Source: an uncultured Collinsella sp. (lineage in GTDB: Bacteria; Actinomycetota; Coriobacteriia; Coriobacteriales; Coriobacteriaceae). Taken from it: a stretch of 20,975 nucleotides of DNA. Below, piece after piece: positions 7,153 through 17,700 of this stretch. Made by a program: the position numbers and the translations under genes. The notes under the pieces were generated by a model that searched no databases, was not told where the DNA came from, and saw only the letters and a program-made list of their open reading frames with translations. The stretch covers positions 1 through 20,975 of the forward strand of contig CABRHW010000028.1 of assembly GCA_902470765.1 (NCBI GenBank), read 5' to 3'. The stretch's first letter is position 1; every line of letters starts with the position of its first letter.

Positions 7153-8184
7153 ATGAACGACATTCTCGCAAGAAGAGCAAGACGAGCAACTATGGGCATC
7201 GCCCTTTCCGTGGCACTTGCCGCGGGAATCGCCCCCGTAACGGCGATCGCGGCAGAAACCAGCTCCCCCATCGGTGCAGTTGCCTTGCAGACGGAAGACG
7301 CGGCCACCGAAAAAGAAAAAGCGTATGCAGCCATGCAGGAAGCGCTCAAAAACCTCGAAGCCGCAAAAAAGGCCGCGAGTTCCGAGAAAATTGCGCGCTT
7401 TAATAATGACATTGCCCGTTTTCAAAAGTACCGCGACGAGATGTTGGCGCAAGCCGCCGAATCGAAAGAATCCCTTCCTGCCATGCAAGCGGACATCGAT
7501 GCAGCCCAAGCCAAATACGACAAGGCCGGCAACCGGGTAAGCGAGCTCCAGGCAAAATTAGACAACAAACTTGAGGTGCTTAAGGCACTCGAAGCACTCG
7601 GCGACGAGGAGCTTGTCAAAACTGTTAAACAGCAAATAAGGCAGTTGCAAAATGAGATCGTAGGGGCAAAAGCGTATGTAGATCATTGTGAAACGGAGCT
7701 TGACGAGTTCCAGCGCCGCCTCAAAAGTCAGGAAAGACGAGTTAATGACTGTGAAAGTTCTGCAGAGAAATATAAAGCCAACATCGACCAGTTCATAGCC
7801 TGGCGAGATGCGCTCCTCGACAATTTGAAAAAGGCGCAAGCGGCCTATGACGACGCCTGCAAGGCATACGAAGAGGCGAAAGCCGCAGCAGATAAGGCCA
7901 CCTCGCCCGAGATAACGAAACCCACCGAGACAACGCCTCCCTCCGGCTCGGCGCAACCGGCCGAGACGGCACAGCCCGCCAGCTCGCCCGCGACCGGCAA
8001 AGACGCCGCACCGAGCTCCGCCAAGCAAGCGAACACAAGCAACAGCAAGCAAGCGAATACGACCGCCGGCAAGCTCGCAAACACAGGCGACACAACGCCA
8101 AGCGCAATCGCACTAGCAGGAATCGCTGCCGCGGGACTCGGAATAACCGCCACAGCCACCCGCCGCATCAAGAACTCAAAGTAG
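7153..8184 (+). CDS. Secreted coiled-coil protein with LANTGD wall-sorting signal
   Basis: A 343-residue surface protein. Residues 1-34 form a signal peptide (RRARR, hydrophobic core, probable cleavage after AIAA). Residues about 52-250 are almost entirely charged Ala/Lys/Glu/Gln heptads and should form long alpha-helical coiled coil, with Cys at 179, 200 and 235. A Pro/Thr/Ser/Ala linker (251-306) is suited to crossing the cell wall. The C-terminus has LANTGD (308-313), a hydrophobic segment and the tail RRIKNSK, which is the layout of a sortase substrate with Ala in place of Pro in the LPxTG motif. KQANT occurs 16 and 8 residues before the matching KLANT. The ATG is supported by GAGG seven nt upstream. 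It is a single gene followed by a strong hairpin. Ligand and function are unknown. Confidence 0.88.
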   Translation: MNDILARRARRATMGIALSVALAAGIAPVTAIAAETSSPIGAVALQTEDAATEKEKAYAAMQEALKNLEAAKKAASSEKIARFNNDIARFQKYRDEMLAQAAESKESLPAMQADIDAAQAKYDKAGNRVSELQAKLDNKLEVLKALEALGDEELVKTVKQQIRQLQNEIVGAKAYVDHCETELDEFQRRLKSQERRVNDCESSAEKYKANIDQFIAWRDALLDNLKKAQAAYDDACKAYEEAKAAADKATSPEITKPTETTPPSGSAQPAETAQPASSPATGKDAAPSSAKQANTSNSKQANTTAGKLANTGDTTPSAIALAGIAAAGLGITATATRRIKNSK

Positions 8185-8230
8185 CTGCCAGCGGTTATCG
8201 CCTTCGCCAATCCACAAGCCCAGAGACAAA

Positions 8231-8267
8231 AGAGGCCCGTTTCCCCAACCCAGGGAAACGAGCCTCT
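8231..8267. terminator. Probable bidirectional intrinsic terminator
   Basis: A 15-bp stem with one mismatch (8231-8245/8253-8267) and a 7-nt loop lies 46 nt past the stop of the coiled-coil gene. It is followed by TTTACTT on the plus strand and by TTTTG on the minus strand, so it can stop transcription from both sides. Confidence 0.8.
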
Positions 8268-8395
8268 TTACTTGTAAAAACAGATGGCAATGCCGCCATC
8301 TCTTGAACCACATAGCCACCGCGCTCCAAATAACGCCAGCGAGCAGCACAACGCGCGGGATTGATTTAATTAGCGTAATGCGCCTTTACGGGTGA
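8268..8395. other. Intergenic spacer, no gene recognised
   Basis: No coding frame with a ribosome site is visible. The only structure noted is a small hairpin, GATGGC-aatgcc-GCCATC, at 8283-8300. Confidence 0.4.
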
Positions 8396-8522
8396 TTTTT
8401 GGACGAAGTGGCCCGGCCGGCGGCGAGATATTTGGTAGTCGAGCGATCCCGCAGGCGCAGCCGAGGACCAGCGAGACACCAAATATCTCGCCGCCGGCCG
8501 GGCCAAATCGCGGCACCAAAAA
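8396..8522. repeat. 127-bp long inverted repeat beside the 4.5S RNA gene
   Basis: Arms 8409-8436 and 8478-8505 are perfect 28-bp inverted copies, very GC-rich (CCCGGCCGGCGGCG) followed by GATATTTGGT. Outer ends TTTTTGG (8396-8402) and CCAAAAA (8516-8522) also pair, and the 41-bp centre folds imperfectly. No coding sequence lies inside. It is of similar size to the hairpin at 384-512 but different in sequence. A palindromic mobile element or a structured RNA are both possible. Confidence 0.85.
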
Positions 8523-8534
8523 GCGCCCGTGCGC
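8518..8534 (-). terminator. Probable 3' end of 4.5S RNA transcription
   Basis: Past the 4.5S hairpin the minus strand reads GCGCACGGGCGCTTTTT, a small GC stem followed by five T residues. The preceding RNA hairpin may itself act as the terminator stem. Confidence 0.5.
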
Positions 8535-8631
8535 TCGATGGATTCGGATGCCCGACAGAGGCTCCTTATGGCTGCTTCCTTCCGGACCTGACCAGATTCG
8601 GAACATGTCGTCATCCGAACCCATCGAACGC
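8531..8631 (-). ncRNA. ffs: Signal recognition particle 4.5S RNA
   Basis: The minus strand contains the universally conserved SRP core GGTCAGGTCCGGAAGGAAGC (8571-8590), including the GGAA tetraloop and the asymmetric loop bound by Ffh. The distal ends pair as expected: GCGTTCGATGG (8621-8631) with the complementary segment starting at 8531, giving a single long hairpin of about 101 nt, the usual size of the bacterial short form. The RNA binds Ffh and targets ribosomes making membrane or secreted proteins to the membrane. Exact ends are estimated from base pairing. A T5 run at 8518-8522 follows the 3' end. Confidence 0.95.
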
Positions 8632-8647
8632 GCTAGGCGCTCGGTAT

Positions 8648-8676
8648 ATCTTACCCGCTCCCGCCCAACAGGGCAA
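8648..8676 (-). promoter_or_regulatory. ffs: Candidate promoter of the 4.5S RNA gene
   Basis: On the minus strand TTGCCC (8671-8676) is followed after 17 bp by TAAGAT (8648-8653), placing the start near 8641, just upstream of the mature RNA. The -35 element touches the base of the hairpin that follows the giant gene. Confidence 0.55.
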
Positions 8677-8710
8677 GTGGGGCGAACCCATCGGATGGAT
8701 CCGCCCCACT
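8676..8710 (-). terminator. Hairpin downstream of the giant adhesin gene
   Basis: AGTGGGGCG (8676-8684) pairs perfectly with CGCCCCACT (8702-8710), 11 nt past the TAG at 8722-8724. The sequence after it on the minus strand, TTGCCCTGTTGG, is only a poor U-tract, so termination may be partial or factor-aided. Confidence 0.6.
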
Positions 8711-8721
8711 CGTGCATACCG

Positions 8722-11700
8722 CTAGCGGCGCCTGCGGTACAGGGCCGCACCGCCCGCGACGGCCAGCGCGCCGATGCCGGCCATGGCGCCGAGTGCCGTC
8801 GCCGGCAGGCTGCGGTCGCCGGTGTCGGGCATGCCGCCCTTGGAGCCGTCGCCGCCGGAGCTGCCGCCGGAACCGCTATCGGAACCGCCGTCTGAGCCGC
8901 CGCCCGGCGTGCCGGGGTTCTCGGGGGTGCCGGGGGTCCCGGGTTCCTCGGCATAGCTGTTGGTGAAGACCGGCGGCAGGTTGGCGTCGCCCTCGTAGGA
9001 GACCTTCGCCGACAGGTAGCCCGTCTTGGAGCCGTCTGCCGCCTCGTCGCCCACCGTGACGACGATCTTGTGCACGGCCTTGTCGTAGGTCACGTGTGCC
9101 TGGCCATCGTCGACCTCGCCCACCGTGAAGGTGTAGGTGCCGGCCTGCTTGAAGGTCAGCGCGTCGAACGTGACGCTGCCGTCGGCGGCGTTCCTGGCGG
9201 TCGACATCACCTTTCCGCCCCGGCCCTTGAGCTCAAAGCTAAACTGGCCCGCCTTGAGCTCGGCGCCCTTGAGCACCTTGGCGGCGCCCAGCCTGAGGGT
9301 GACGGGCGCGGCCTCGTAGCCGTTGGTGAACGTCACCGAGCCATCGCCCGTGGGGTTGCCCTCGGCATCCACAAGCTCGTGCCTGACGGTGAGCGTGCCG
9401 TTGCCGGCGTCGGTGACCGTCGTGCGCACGCGGCGCGTCGCTTTGTCGTAGGTCACGCCGCCCGCCGTGCCGGCGACCTCGCGCAGCTCGTAGCTGTGCG
9501 TGCCGGGCGCGGTGTAGGTGACCGGGTTGAGCGCGACTGTGCCGTCTGCGGCGTTCTTGCCCGTCGCCGCGACGCTCTCGCTGCCGTCGGCGTTGATCTC
9601 GACCAGCTGGAACTCGAACTCGCCCTCGAACAGGTCGCGGCCCTTGAGCTTCTTGTTCACCTTGATCTGATCGGTGACGGAGCTCGGGGCGGGGCCGACG
9701 CCATAGGTGTTGGTGAACTCGAACGCGCCCTTGCCCTCGAGCGTGCCCTCGGCGGGCAGGACCTCCGCTTTGAGCGTGCCCGCGTTGGTGTCCTCGACGA
9801 CCTTGACCGTGAAGGTCCTGGCCGCCACCGCGTCATTGACCACGCCGTCGACCGAGCCGGACTCGCTCACCCGGTAGGCGAACGTCTTGGTGCGCAGGCC
9901 GTCGCCGTCGATCTCGACGTCATCGAGGTCGCTCGGCTGCCTGAACGTGACGCGGCCCAGCGCGACGTTGCCGGCGGCGTCGTTGGTCGCCTCGGTCACC
10001 GTCTTGCCGGAGGCGTCGGCCGGTGCGGGCGCGCCGTCCAGCGGCTCAATCTTGAAGGTGTACTTGCCCGCGATGTCGGCCTGCGTCAGGCCGAGGCCGG
10101 CCTGGCCGAGTGCCAGCGTCTTGGTGCCCGCGAGGTCGACCGGCGCCTCGTTGGTGCCGTAGCCGTTCACGAACGACAGCTTGCCGTCGCAGCCCTCGGG
10201 GTAGGTCACGGCCACATCCAGCCCGCCCTTGCCGTCATCGGTCACCTTGACGGTGATGCCGAAGCTCGACGCGGCCGCCGTCACGCCGGCGGGCAGCGCC
10301 GCCGTGTCCTCGGAAACGGTATAGGGGATGGTCCAGGAGCCGTCGGCCGTCTTGGTGGCGGCGCCGTCCGCCACCATCTGCTCGAGCGAGCCGGTGGTGT
10401 AGGCGATGGGCGAGAACGCGAGCTCCGCGGCCTCGCCGTCGCCGGAGGCCCGGTTGGACGCGGTCGCGACCACGTTGCCCTGGGCATCGCGGACGGAGAA
10501 CGAGAACTCGTCCGCCGCCGCGGCGCGGCCCGTCAGCGTCTTGGTGGCGTCGATGGCCACGCTGCCCTCGCCACCGAGCGTGCCGGTGGCCTCGTAGGAG
10601 TTCTGGAACGCGACCGTCACGGGCGCAGGCGCCGCCGTGGCGTCATCGGCCGTCGAGACCTCGCTGCGGGCGACCTCGACGCCGTCCTTGGCAACCGTGG
10701 TCGTGACCGTGAGCTTGCCCGTCGCCGCGTCGTAGCCGGGCGCGACGGTAACCGTGCGCGGCGCGGCGTCGTTGGCGTAGCCCTCGCCGCCGAGCTTGGT
10801 CTCGGCGACGGTGAAGCTGTAGGTCTCGCCCGCGTCGGCGTCGGTGAACTTCACGCCGTTGCCAGCAGCACCGCCGACGAGGTCGACCACGGCGGCCTCT
10901 CCGTCATCGGCCGCGGCCACGGCATAGGCGTCCTCGCCGGTCTCGAGGCCGAGCTTGGCGGCCGTCTCGGCGTCGGCGGTCACGGTGAAGGCGAACTGCC
11001 CCGCCTCCATGGCGCGGCCGGAGAGCGTCTTGGACAGGCGCACGCCCGCACGGGCCGAGTAGTCGAGCCCGGTCGTGTAGGTGTTGACGAAGTCGCCGCC
11101 GCTCGCCTGCGCGATCGCGGGCGTCGTGGCCGTGAGGTTGCCGGAACCGTCGTCGGTCACAGTCACCGTCATCGTGGCGACGCGGCCGTCGTAGGACACG
11201 CCGGCGATGGCAGAGCCGTCATCGGGCCTGACCTCGCGCACCGTGTAGGTGAAGGTCTTGGCGCGCACGCGCTTGCCGCCGACCTCCGCGAACCCGGCAT
11301 CCTTGATGTCGTCGAGCGTGTAGCGGATGGCTCCGAAGTCGAAGGCGACCTTATCGCCCGCCTTGGTGCCGTCGGCGGCCGTCACGCTGACGGTCTTGGA
11401 GCCGTCGGAGGAGCCCTCGGGCATGGGAGCGCTGTCCTCGCCCGTGAGCGTGAACTGGAAGCTGTCGCCCTCCGCCCAGTCGCGGCCCTTGAGCGTCTTG
11501 GTGAAGAGCCCCGCGGTGGAGACGTCCCTGCCCTCGGCGGCCGTTCCGTACGTGTTGGTGAACGCCGCGGTCGCGCCGGCCTCGGTCACGGTGTCCTCGG
11601 CCCCGTCGGCCGTGGTCGCGTAGCCCTCGGCCGCATCCTCGGTCACGGTGTAGCGCGCGCCCACGGGCAGGCCGGTGATGGCCTTCTCCCCGCCGTGCTT

Positions 11701-14700
11701 GAGCGCAAAGGCCGCCTTGCCGTCCGTGAACGTCACGGCGTTCTCGCCCTCGCCGAAGGTGCCGGAGACGGGCTCGCCGTCCCCGTCGGCCAGCGCGACC
11801 GTGAAGCCGAACTCGCGCTGGCTGTCGCCGCCGACGACCGTCTTCTTGACGGTGAGGCTGCCGGTCTTAGCAGTGTTGGTAAAGACCGCCGCCTCGACCG
11901 TGCGCTCGGCAGCATTACCGGCATCGTCGGTCAGCTGTGCAATCTTGGTCTTGGCAGACAGCCTGCCGGCGCCGTCGTCAGTCACCGTGACGGTGGCGCG
12001 ATAGGTGGCCTTCGAGAACGTGAGCTCCGTCTCGTCACCCGCCTGCTCGGCAATCACATAGGTGTAGGTACCGGGCTTGGTGTATTCAATGGTGCCGAAG
12101 TTGCCGACCTGAACGTCCTTGCTCAGCGCAATCGTCGACACACCGTCCTGGGCGCCCTTGGGCATGGGTGCCTCGCCCTGGGCGGTCAGCGTCATGGTAA
12201 AGGCATCCGACGTCGTCCAGTTGCGTCCGGAGATCTTCTTTTGGACCTTAAAGGCGTTCTCCACCTTCGTGGACTCAACGCTATAGATATTGGTGAAGCC
12301 CACCTGCGTCGCCTGTCCGACGATGCCCTTCTGGGTGTTCGCCTTATCGGCAACTGCAAAGCCGTCCTCGCTCGTCATGAGGTTGCCCTTGGAGTCGAGC
12401 TCCTGCACCTCGTAGTGCGCACCCATGGGCAAGGTAACCGTGACGGAGCCGCCGGCCTTAAGCTCGATGGTATCCCCGCTCTTGATCTGTCCGCTTACAT
12501 AGGTGCCGTTGGTGCCGCTGAGGCGACCGGCGAGCGCAAAGGTGCCGGCCAGAGGCGTTGTGCCATCGGCCTGGTAGAGCAGCACCTTAAAGGTAAATGC
12601 CTTGTTGGGCGCGGTGATGCCTTCGGCGGCCGTGACCGTCTTGCTCAACGTCAGGCGCCCGTCAGACACCTCGTCGGTAGTGGTGTTGGTCTTGACGGCA
12701 GGGTTGTTGCCGACCGCCACCGACGCCTGGTTGGAGATGTCGCCCGAAGCGCCACCGCTCTTAAACGCGTTCTCGGTCACGCGAACCTTAAACTGAACCG
12801 TGCCCTCCTTGCCTGCGGGAACGTCCTTCAACGTCCAGGTAAGGCTGCCGTCATTGTCCTTGGAGCCGGCATCCTTATGGTCGCCGGCGAACTCTACGAA
12901 CTCGGTTCCCGCGGGGACGGCATCGGTGATCTTCACCGTGGCAGACGCGCCCTCGGTGTTCTTGTAGCCGATGGTGTAGGTGAGCTCATCGCCCAGCTTA
13001 ATGCCCAAGCCACTCGAATCCTGAGCATCACTCTCGGACTTCTTGGGCACGTAGTTGGTCGTGGTGCCGGTATAGCTCTTGTTGCCAACCGTAATAGTGG
13101 CGGCGTTTTTGACGGTGCCGACAGCGCCCTGGGCATCCTCCACGGCGTCCTCGGTAATCTTGACGCGCACGCGCACCGAACCGTGGCTGCCCGCGGGTTG
13201 CTTACCCAGGTCCCAAGTAAGCGACTGTCCGCTCGCGGCGCCCTTATCGGCACACTCGCCCTCAAAGGCCTCGAACACAACGCCGGCAGGAAGCTTGTCG
13301 GTCACGGTCACGTTGGCCGGAACCAAGTTGCCATTGGCATCGGCCTCGGTGTTGACCCAGTTAATGGTGTAGACGTAGGAGTCGCCCACGGAGAGCAACT
13401 GCCCGTCGATGTCCACATCGGGCTTCGCAACCGTGCCGATCGTCTTGACCTTATCGCGTGTGTTGTGGAAGACGATCTTGCCGTTCTCGGTACCATTGCG
13501 ATAGGTCACCTTGGACGTAAGCTTGCCGTTGTTGTTATCGGTCACCTCGAGCAGCACGCGGCACGTCGCGGACGTGTCCACGGGACGCACGCCATCGGGC
13601 AGGATGGCGAAACGTTCCTTTGCCAACAGGTTGAAGCTGTAAGTGGTGGTGTGGTCGGCATTATGCTGCTTGGTGGCAACACCATTCTTCACGTAGTCGG
13701 CAAGATCTTTTGCCGACTCATGAGATTCGCTGGTAGCATCGCCAAGCTTAAAGTAGACCTCACCAAAATCGACCGTTGCGATACCGTTCTCGCTCGCCTG
13801 GGTCTTGCCCTCATCCATCTTTTCGAGCGTGCCGTCGGCCTTCTCCGCATACAGGTCAAACGTATACTGGTCAGCCTTGATCTTATCGCCGGAGTCCATT
13901 ACCTTCTCGGCAGCAAGACCGTCGAATGTTCCGGTCGCGATGTAGCTGTTGGTAAAGGACACCTGGGCCTTGGCGGTACCGCTCTCGGAGCTAAAGGTAT
14001 TCGCATCGCGGGGCTCTTCAACGTCGTTGGCGTCATAGTGCTTGACCGTGGTTACGGTATAGAGCGAACCGTTATCGCGCTTCTTAACCGCAATCTCTAC
14101 CTTCCAATAGGTGGAGTCGTATGTATAGCCGCCCCTACCGCCGCCATTCTCGACAATCTTGTAGGCAAACGTCTTGTCCGCATCGCCCGTCGCGAAGGTC
14201 AGGCCGCCCAAAATACCGGTGTGGGACGTGCCATCGGCCTGCGGTTCATCGTTCGTAACGGTGAGCTTACCCTCATCCGCGCGCAGCAGCTTGTTGAGCT
14301 TTTCGATTGAAGCATCGTCTTCGCCCGTCACCGTAAAGCCAAACATGCCGGCATGCAGATCGTGCCCGTTAAGCGTCTTGACGATCTCCAAACCGCCCTG
14401 GAGCTCGTAGCTCGTTGAAGTTTGGTAACTATTGGTAAAGATGAAGCCTTCCGAGCCGGTCGTGCCATCGGCACGCGCTACAAGTTTGCCGCCCTCATCG
14501 GTTACGGTGACCGTCACGGTATAGACGTGCTGGTCATACTTCCACTCGCCAAGACCGCTGTTCGCAGCCACCTCGTTAATAGCGAACTTATACGTGCCCG
14601 GCTTGTTGAAGGTGAGCTTCGAGAAGTCAAGCTGGTAGTGCTCCCCGTCCTTGAGGCCCTCCTTCGTTTGCTTCTTCTCAGCGTAGCCGTTCTCCGCACT

Positions 14701-17700
14701 CATCGAAGAGCCGGTGATGAGCTTGCCGTCGATAGCAGCCTTGGTGACATCATCGGCCGCGGTCATGGCAAAGGTAAACTTGTCCGGAGCATTGGCACCG
14801 GCAACCACCTTGGTCACGGACGGAGTATAGGTTGCTGCCTCGGCGACCGTATAGGTGTTCTTGAATTTGACCGTCGCGACACCGGTAGACGTCGCATCCG
14901 ACGGGTAGATCCACTGGCCCTCGAGCTCGTCCTTGCCATCGACCTGCTTGCTTACCGATGTCGTGACCCTGAGCGTGCCGTCGCCGTTATCCGCTACGAC
15001 GACCCTAACCGTATGGACCGTGTTGTCGTACGTATAGCCCGTCGCCTTGTCGTCAATCTCGCTCACCGTATAGGTGAACGTCTTGCCGGCATCATTCTGA
15101 GTGAGGGTCAGCCCGCGCGCGGGAACCAAGCTCACGGTATTGGGAACATTGGCCTCAACATTTGCGGTCTCGTAGACCTTGCCGTCCATGGAAATGCCGA
15201 CCTTACTGGCAGATGTCTTGTCGGCAGGCTTGACGATATAGCGGAACGTGCTCTTGGGCGAGCCGAACACCGTTGCGCCCTCGGGGTACGTCAGCGTCTT
15301 CTCGATCTGCAGACCGCCGGCGACGCCATAGTCGAGGCTTGCCTCATAGCGGTTCACAAACGAGACGGCAGGCGTCGTGGTGCCGGCCTCGCTTGTATCG
15401 TACTGCTGCACGTAGGTATTCGGTTTTTGCTTGAGCTCAGCAATCTTGTCGTCCGTCAACGCGCTCGCATCGGTGCCATCGCCCAGCAGCGCCGTCACGC
15501 CCGCGCCCTTGAGCACGGTCGTCACGGTGTAGAGCTTGGCGGGGTCGTTCTCGCGCGCAAGAACCTTAACGAGCACGATGGCATCGCCGGTGTAGCCGGT
15601 GTCATAGGTGTAGCCGGCAGCTGCAGGCTGGTTCTCGTGGATGCGATAGGCAAACGTATGGCCCAGATCCTGCTCTGTGAGCGTGCGAGCAAAGAGTTTC
15701 TCTTCCCCACTTGCGCTCACCACGGCACCGGACACGCCGGTCCCCGCCGCCTTATTGGACAGGTTGGCCTCGGCGCTATTGACCGACGTCTGGACGCCGT
15801 TGTACCAAAGACCCGTCACGGCAAAGGTGAACTGGCCCGCAGCAGAAGCGCGGCCCTGAAGGGTCTTGCTCACCGTCACGCCACCAAAGGTGCCCGACGC
15901 GTGGTATGCGTTGGTAAAGGCAGCCTTGTCGGTTACGATCTTGTCCGCATCGGAGGCACCGGTGTTGGCGTAGGTCACGCTCGACACGTGCAGCTTGCCC
16001 GTGTGCTCGCCCGACTCGTCCAGATCGGTCACCACGACGGTCGCGCGTGCGGTGTGCTTGTCCATGGACATGCCCGCCTGACCGTCCTGCGCGGCATTCT
16101 CGGTGATATTGAAGCTAAAGGTGCCCGCACGGTTGAACGTCACGGTCGGGGCGGCTTCGGTGCCGAAGGCGAAGGATGCCACGCGTCCCGACTCGGGCGC
16201 GCCGGCAGTAGCCCGGTCGGTGTTAATGGCAACGGCACCATCCGTTACTGCCTGCTTTGTGGTCTTGCTCAAACCGGTCGTGCTGGCATCATCCGCAGCG
16301 GCGGTAAGGTTAAAGGTGTAGCTCTCGCCCTGGTTCCAGTCGCGGCCGCTCAGGGTCTTTTGGCCCTGAAGGGTCACGCTCGTGGGCTCCACGTTATATA
16401 TATTGGTAAAGGAAGGCGTGACGTTCGTTTTCAGCTGCTCTACCGAGCCGTTTGCCGCGGTCTTGTAGTACTCGATCGAGGTTTCGATGCCGGCACCCTT
16501 TTTGGCGTTGCGCACCACAGCGTAATAGACCGACCCGTCATAGGTCATGCCCGCGACACTGCCGGAATTCTCAGCGAACTTGTACACGTAGGCACGTCCC
16601 GCATCCGCCTTGGCGGTATAGGAAATCGCCGGCCACGTCACCGTGCCGTCGGCGTTGTTACCCACGGTGGCGGAGTTGCCCTCGGCGCCCTGGGGCATAG
16701 GTGCCTTGATGCTCCTGTCGACCGTATCAGGACTGAACGTTGCGCTGGCATCCGCATAGCCGCCCACGCCCTCGAGCGTAAAGCCAAAGGTGTTCTGGGC
16801 AAGCTTAAACGTCCCGGCATTGTCAGTCAGGTTCTTTTGAGCATGGATGATGATGTCCTTCTCATGCTCGTCGTAGTGATTAGTGAAGGTCGCTACCTTC
16901 TCGCTAACCTCCTTATTAGTCTCGGCGCCCGCGTCGTCACGCACCTGCGTCACTTTCACGCTCGTAACAACCAGAGCACCGGCGTGGTTGTCCTCCACCA
17001 CAACCGTCGCAGTATAGGAGGCGGCGGAGTAGCTTATGCCATCTGCCCCGGCATCGGAACCGGGGACAACCTCCTTGATGGTATAGGCGTACGTGTCCGG
17101 CTTGTCATAGGTGATGTCGCCAAATGTTGCCGTCTGGGCTTTCATGGTGAGCTCGACCGTCGCCACTTTGCTCCTGGCGCCCTCGGGCATGGGGACGCCG
17201 TCCTCGGCTGTAAGCTGCGCGGTAAAGGTATCGCCATCGGCCCATTCGCGACCCTCGAGCACCTTCTTGGCGCTCAGGCCACTCCGGGCATCGAGCGTTA
17301 CGGAGTTGGCGCTGTAGTTGTTGGTGAACTCGAGCTTGTTGCTCGCGGGAATGCTTCCGCCCACGAGCGCCGCGATCGTGCCCTCGATGGTGTTGCCGGT
17401 TCCGGACTGCTCCTCGCCGCCGGCCCTGCGGCTCACGAGGCTAAAACCGGCCGGAAGCACCGACTCATCGGCAGAGCCGGTCACGGTGTTAACGATGCTC
17501 GCCAGCACGTTGCCGTTGGACTCCTCGCCCTTGGTGGTGAGCTCGCTCACGCTATACTTGTCGCCCTGCATAAGGTCGTATACGCGAATGGTCTCGCCGG
17601 CCTTGATGGAATGGGTGGCGCCGTTCTTGAGCATGAAGGAGTTGCCCACGGGCTGGCCGCTCGCATCGACCACATGCGCCTCGTAGCCCTTCTGGGACTC

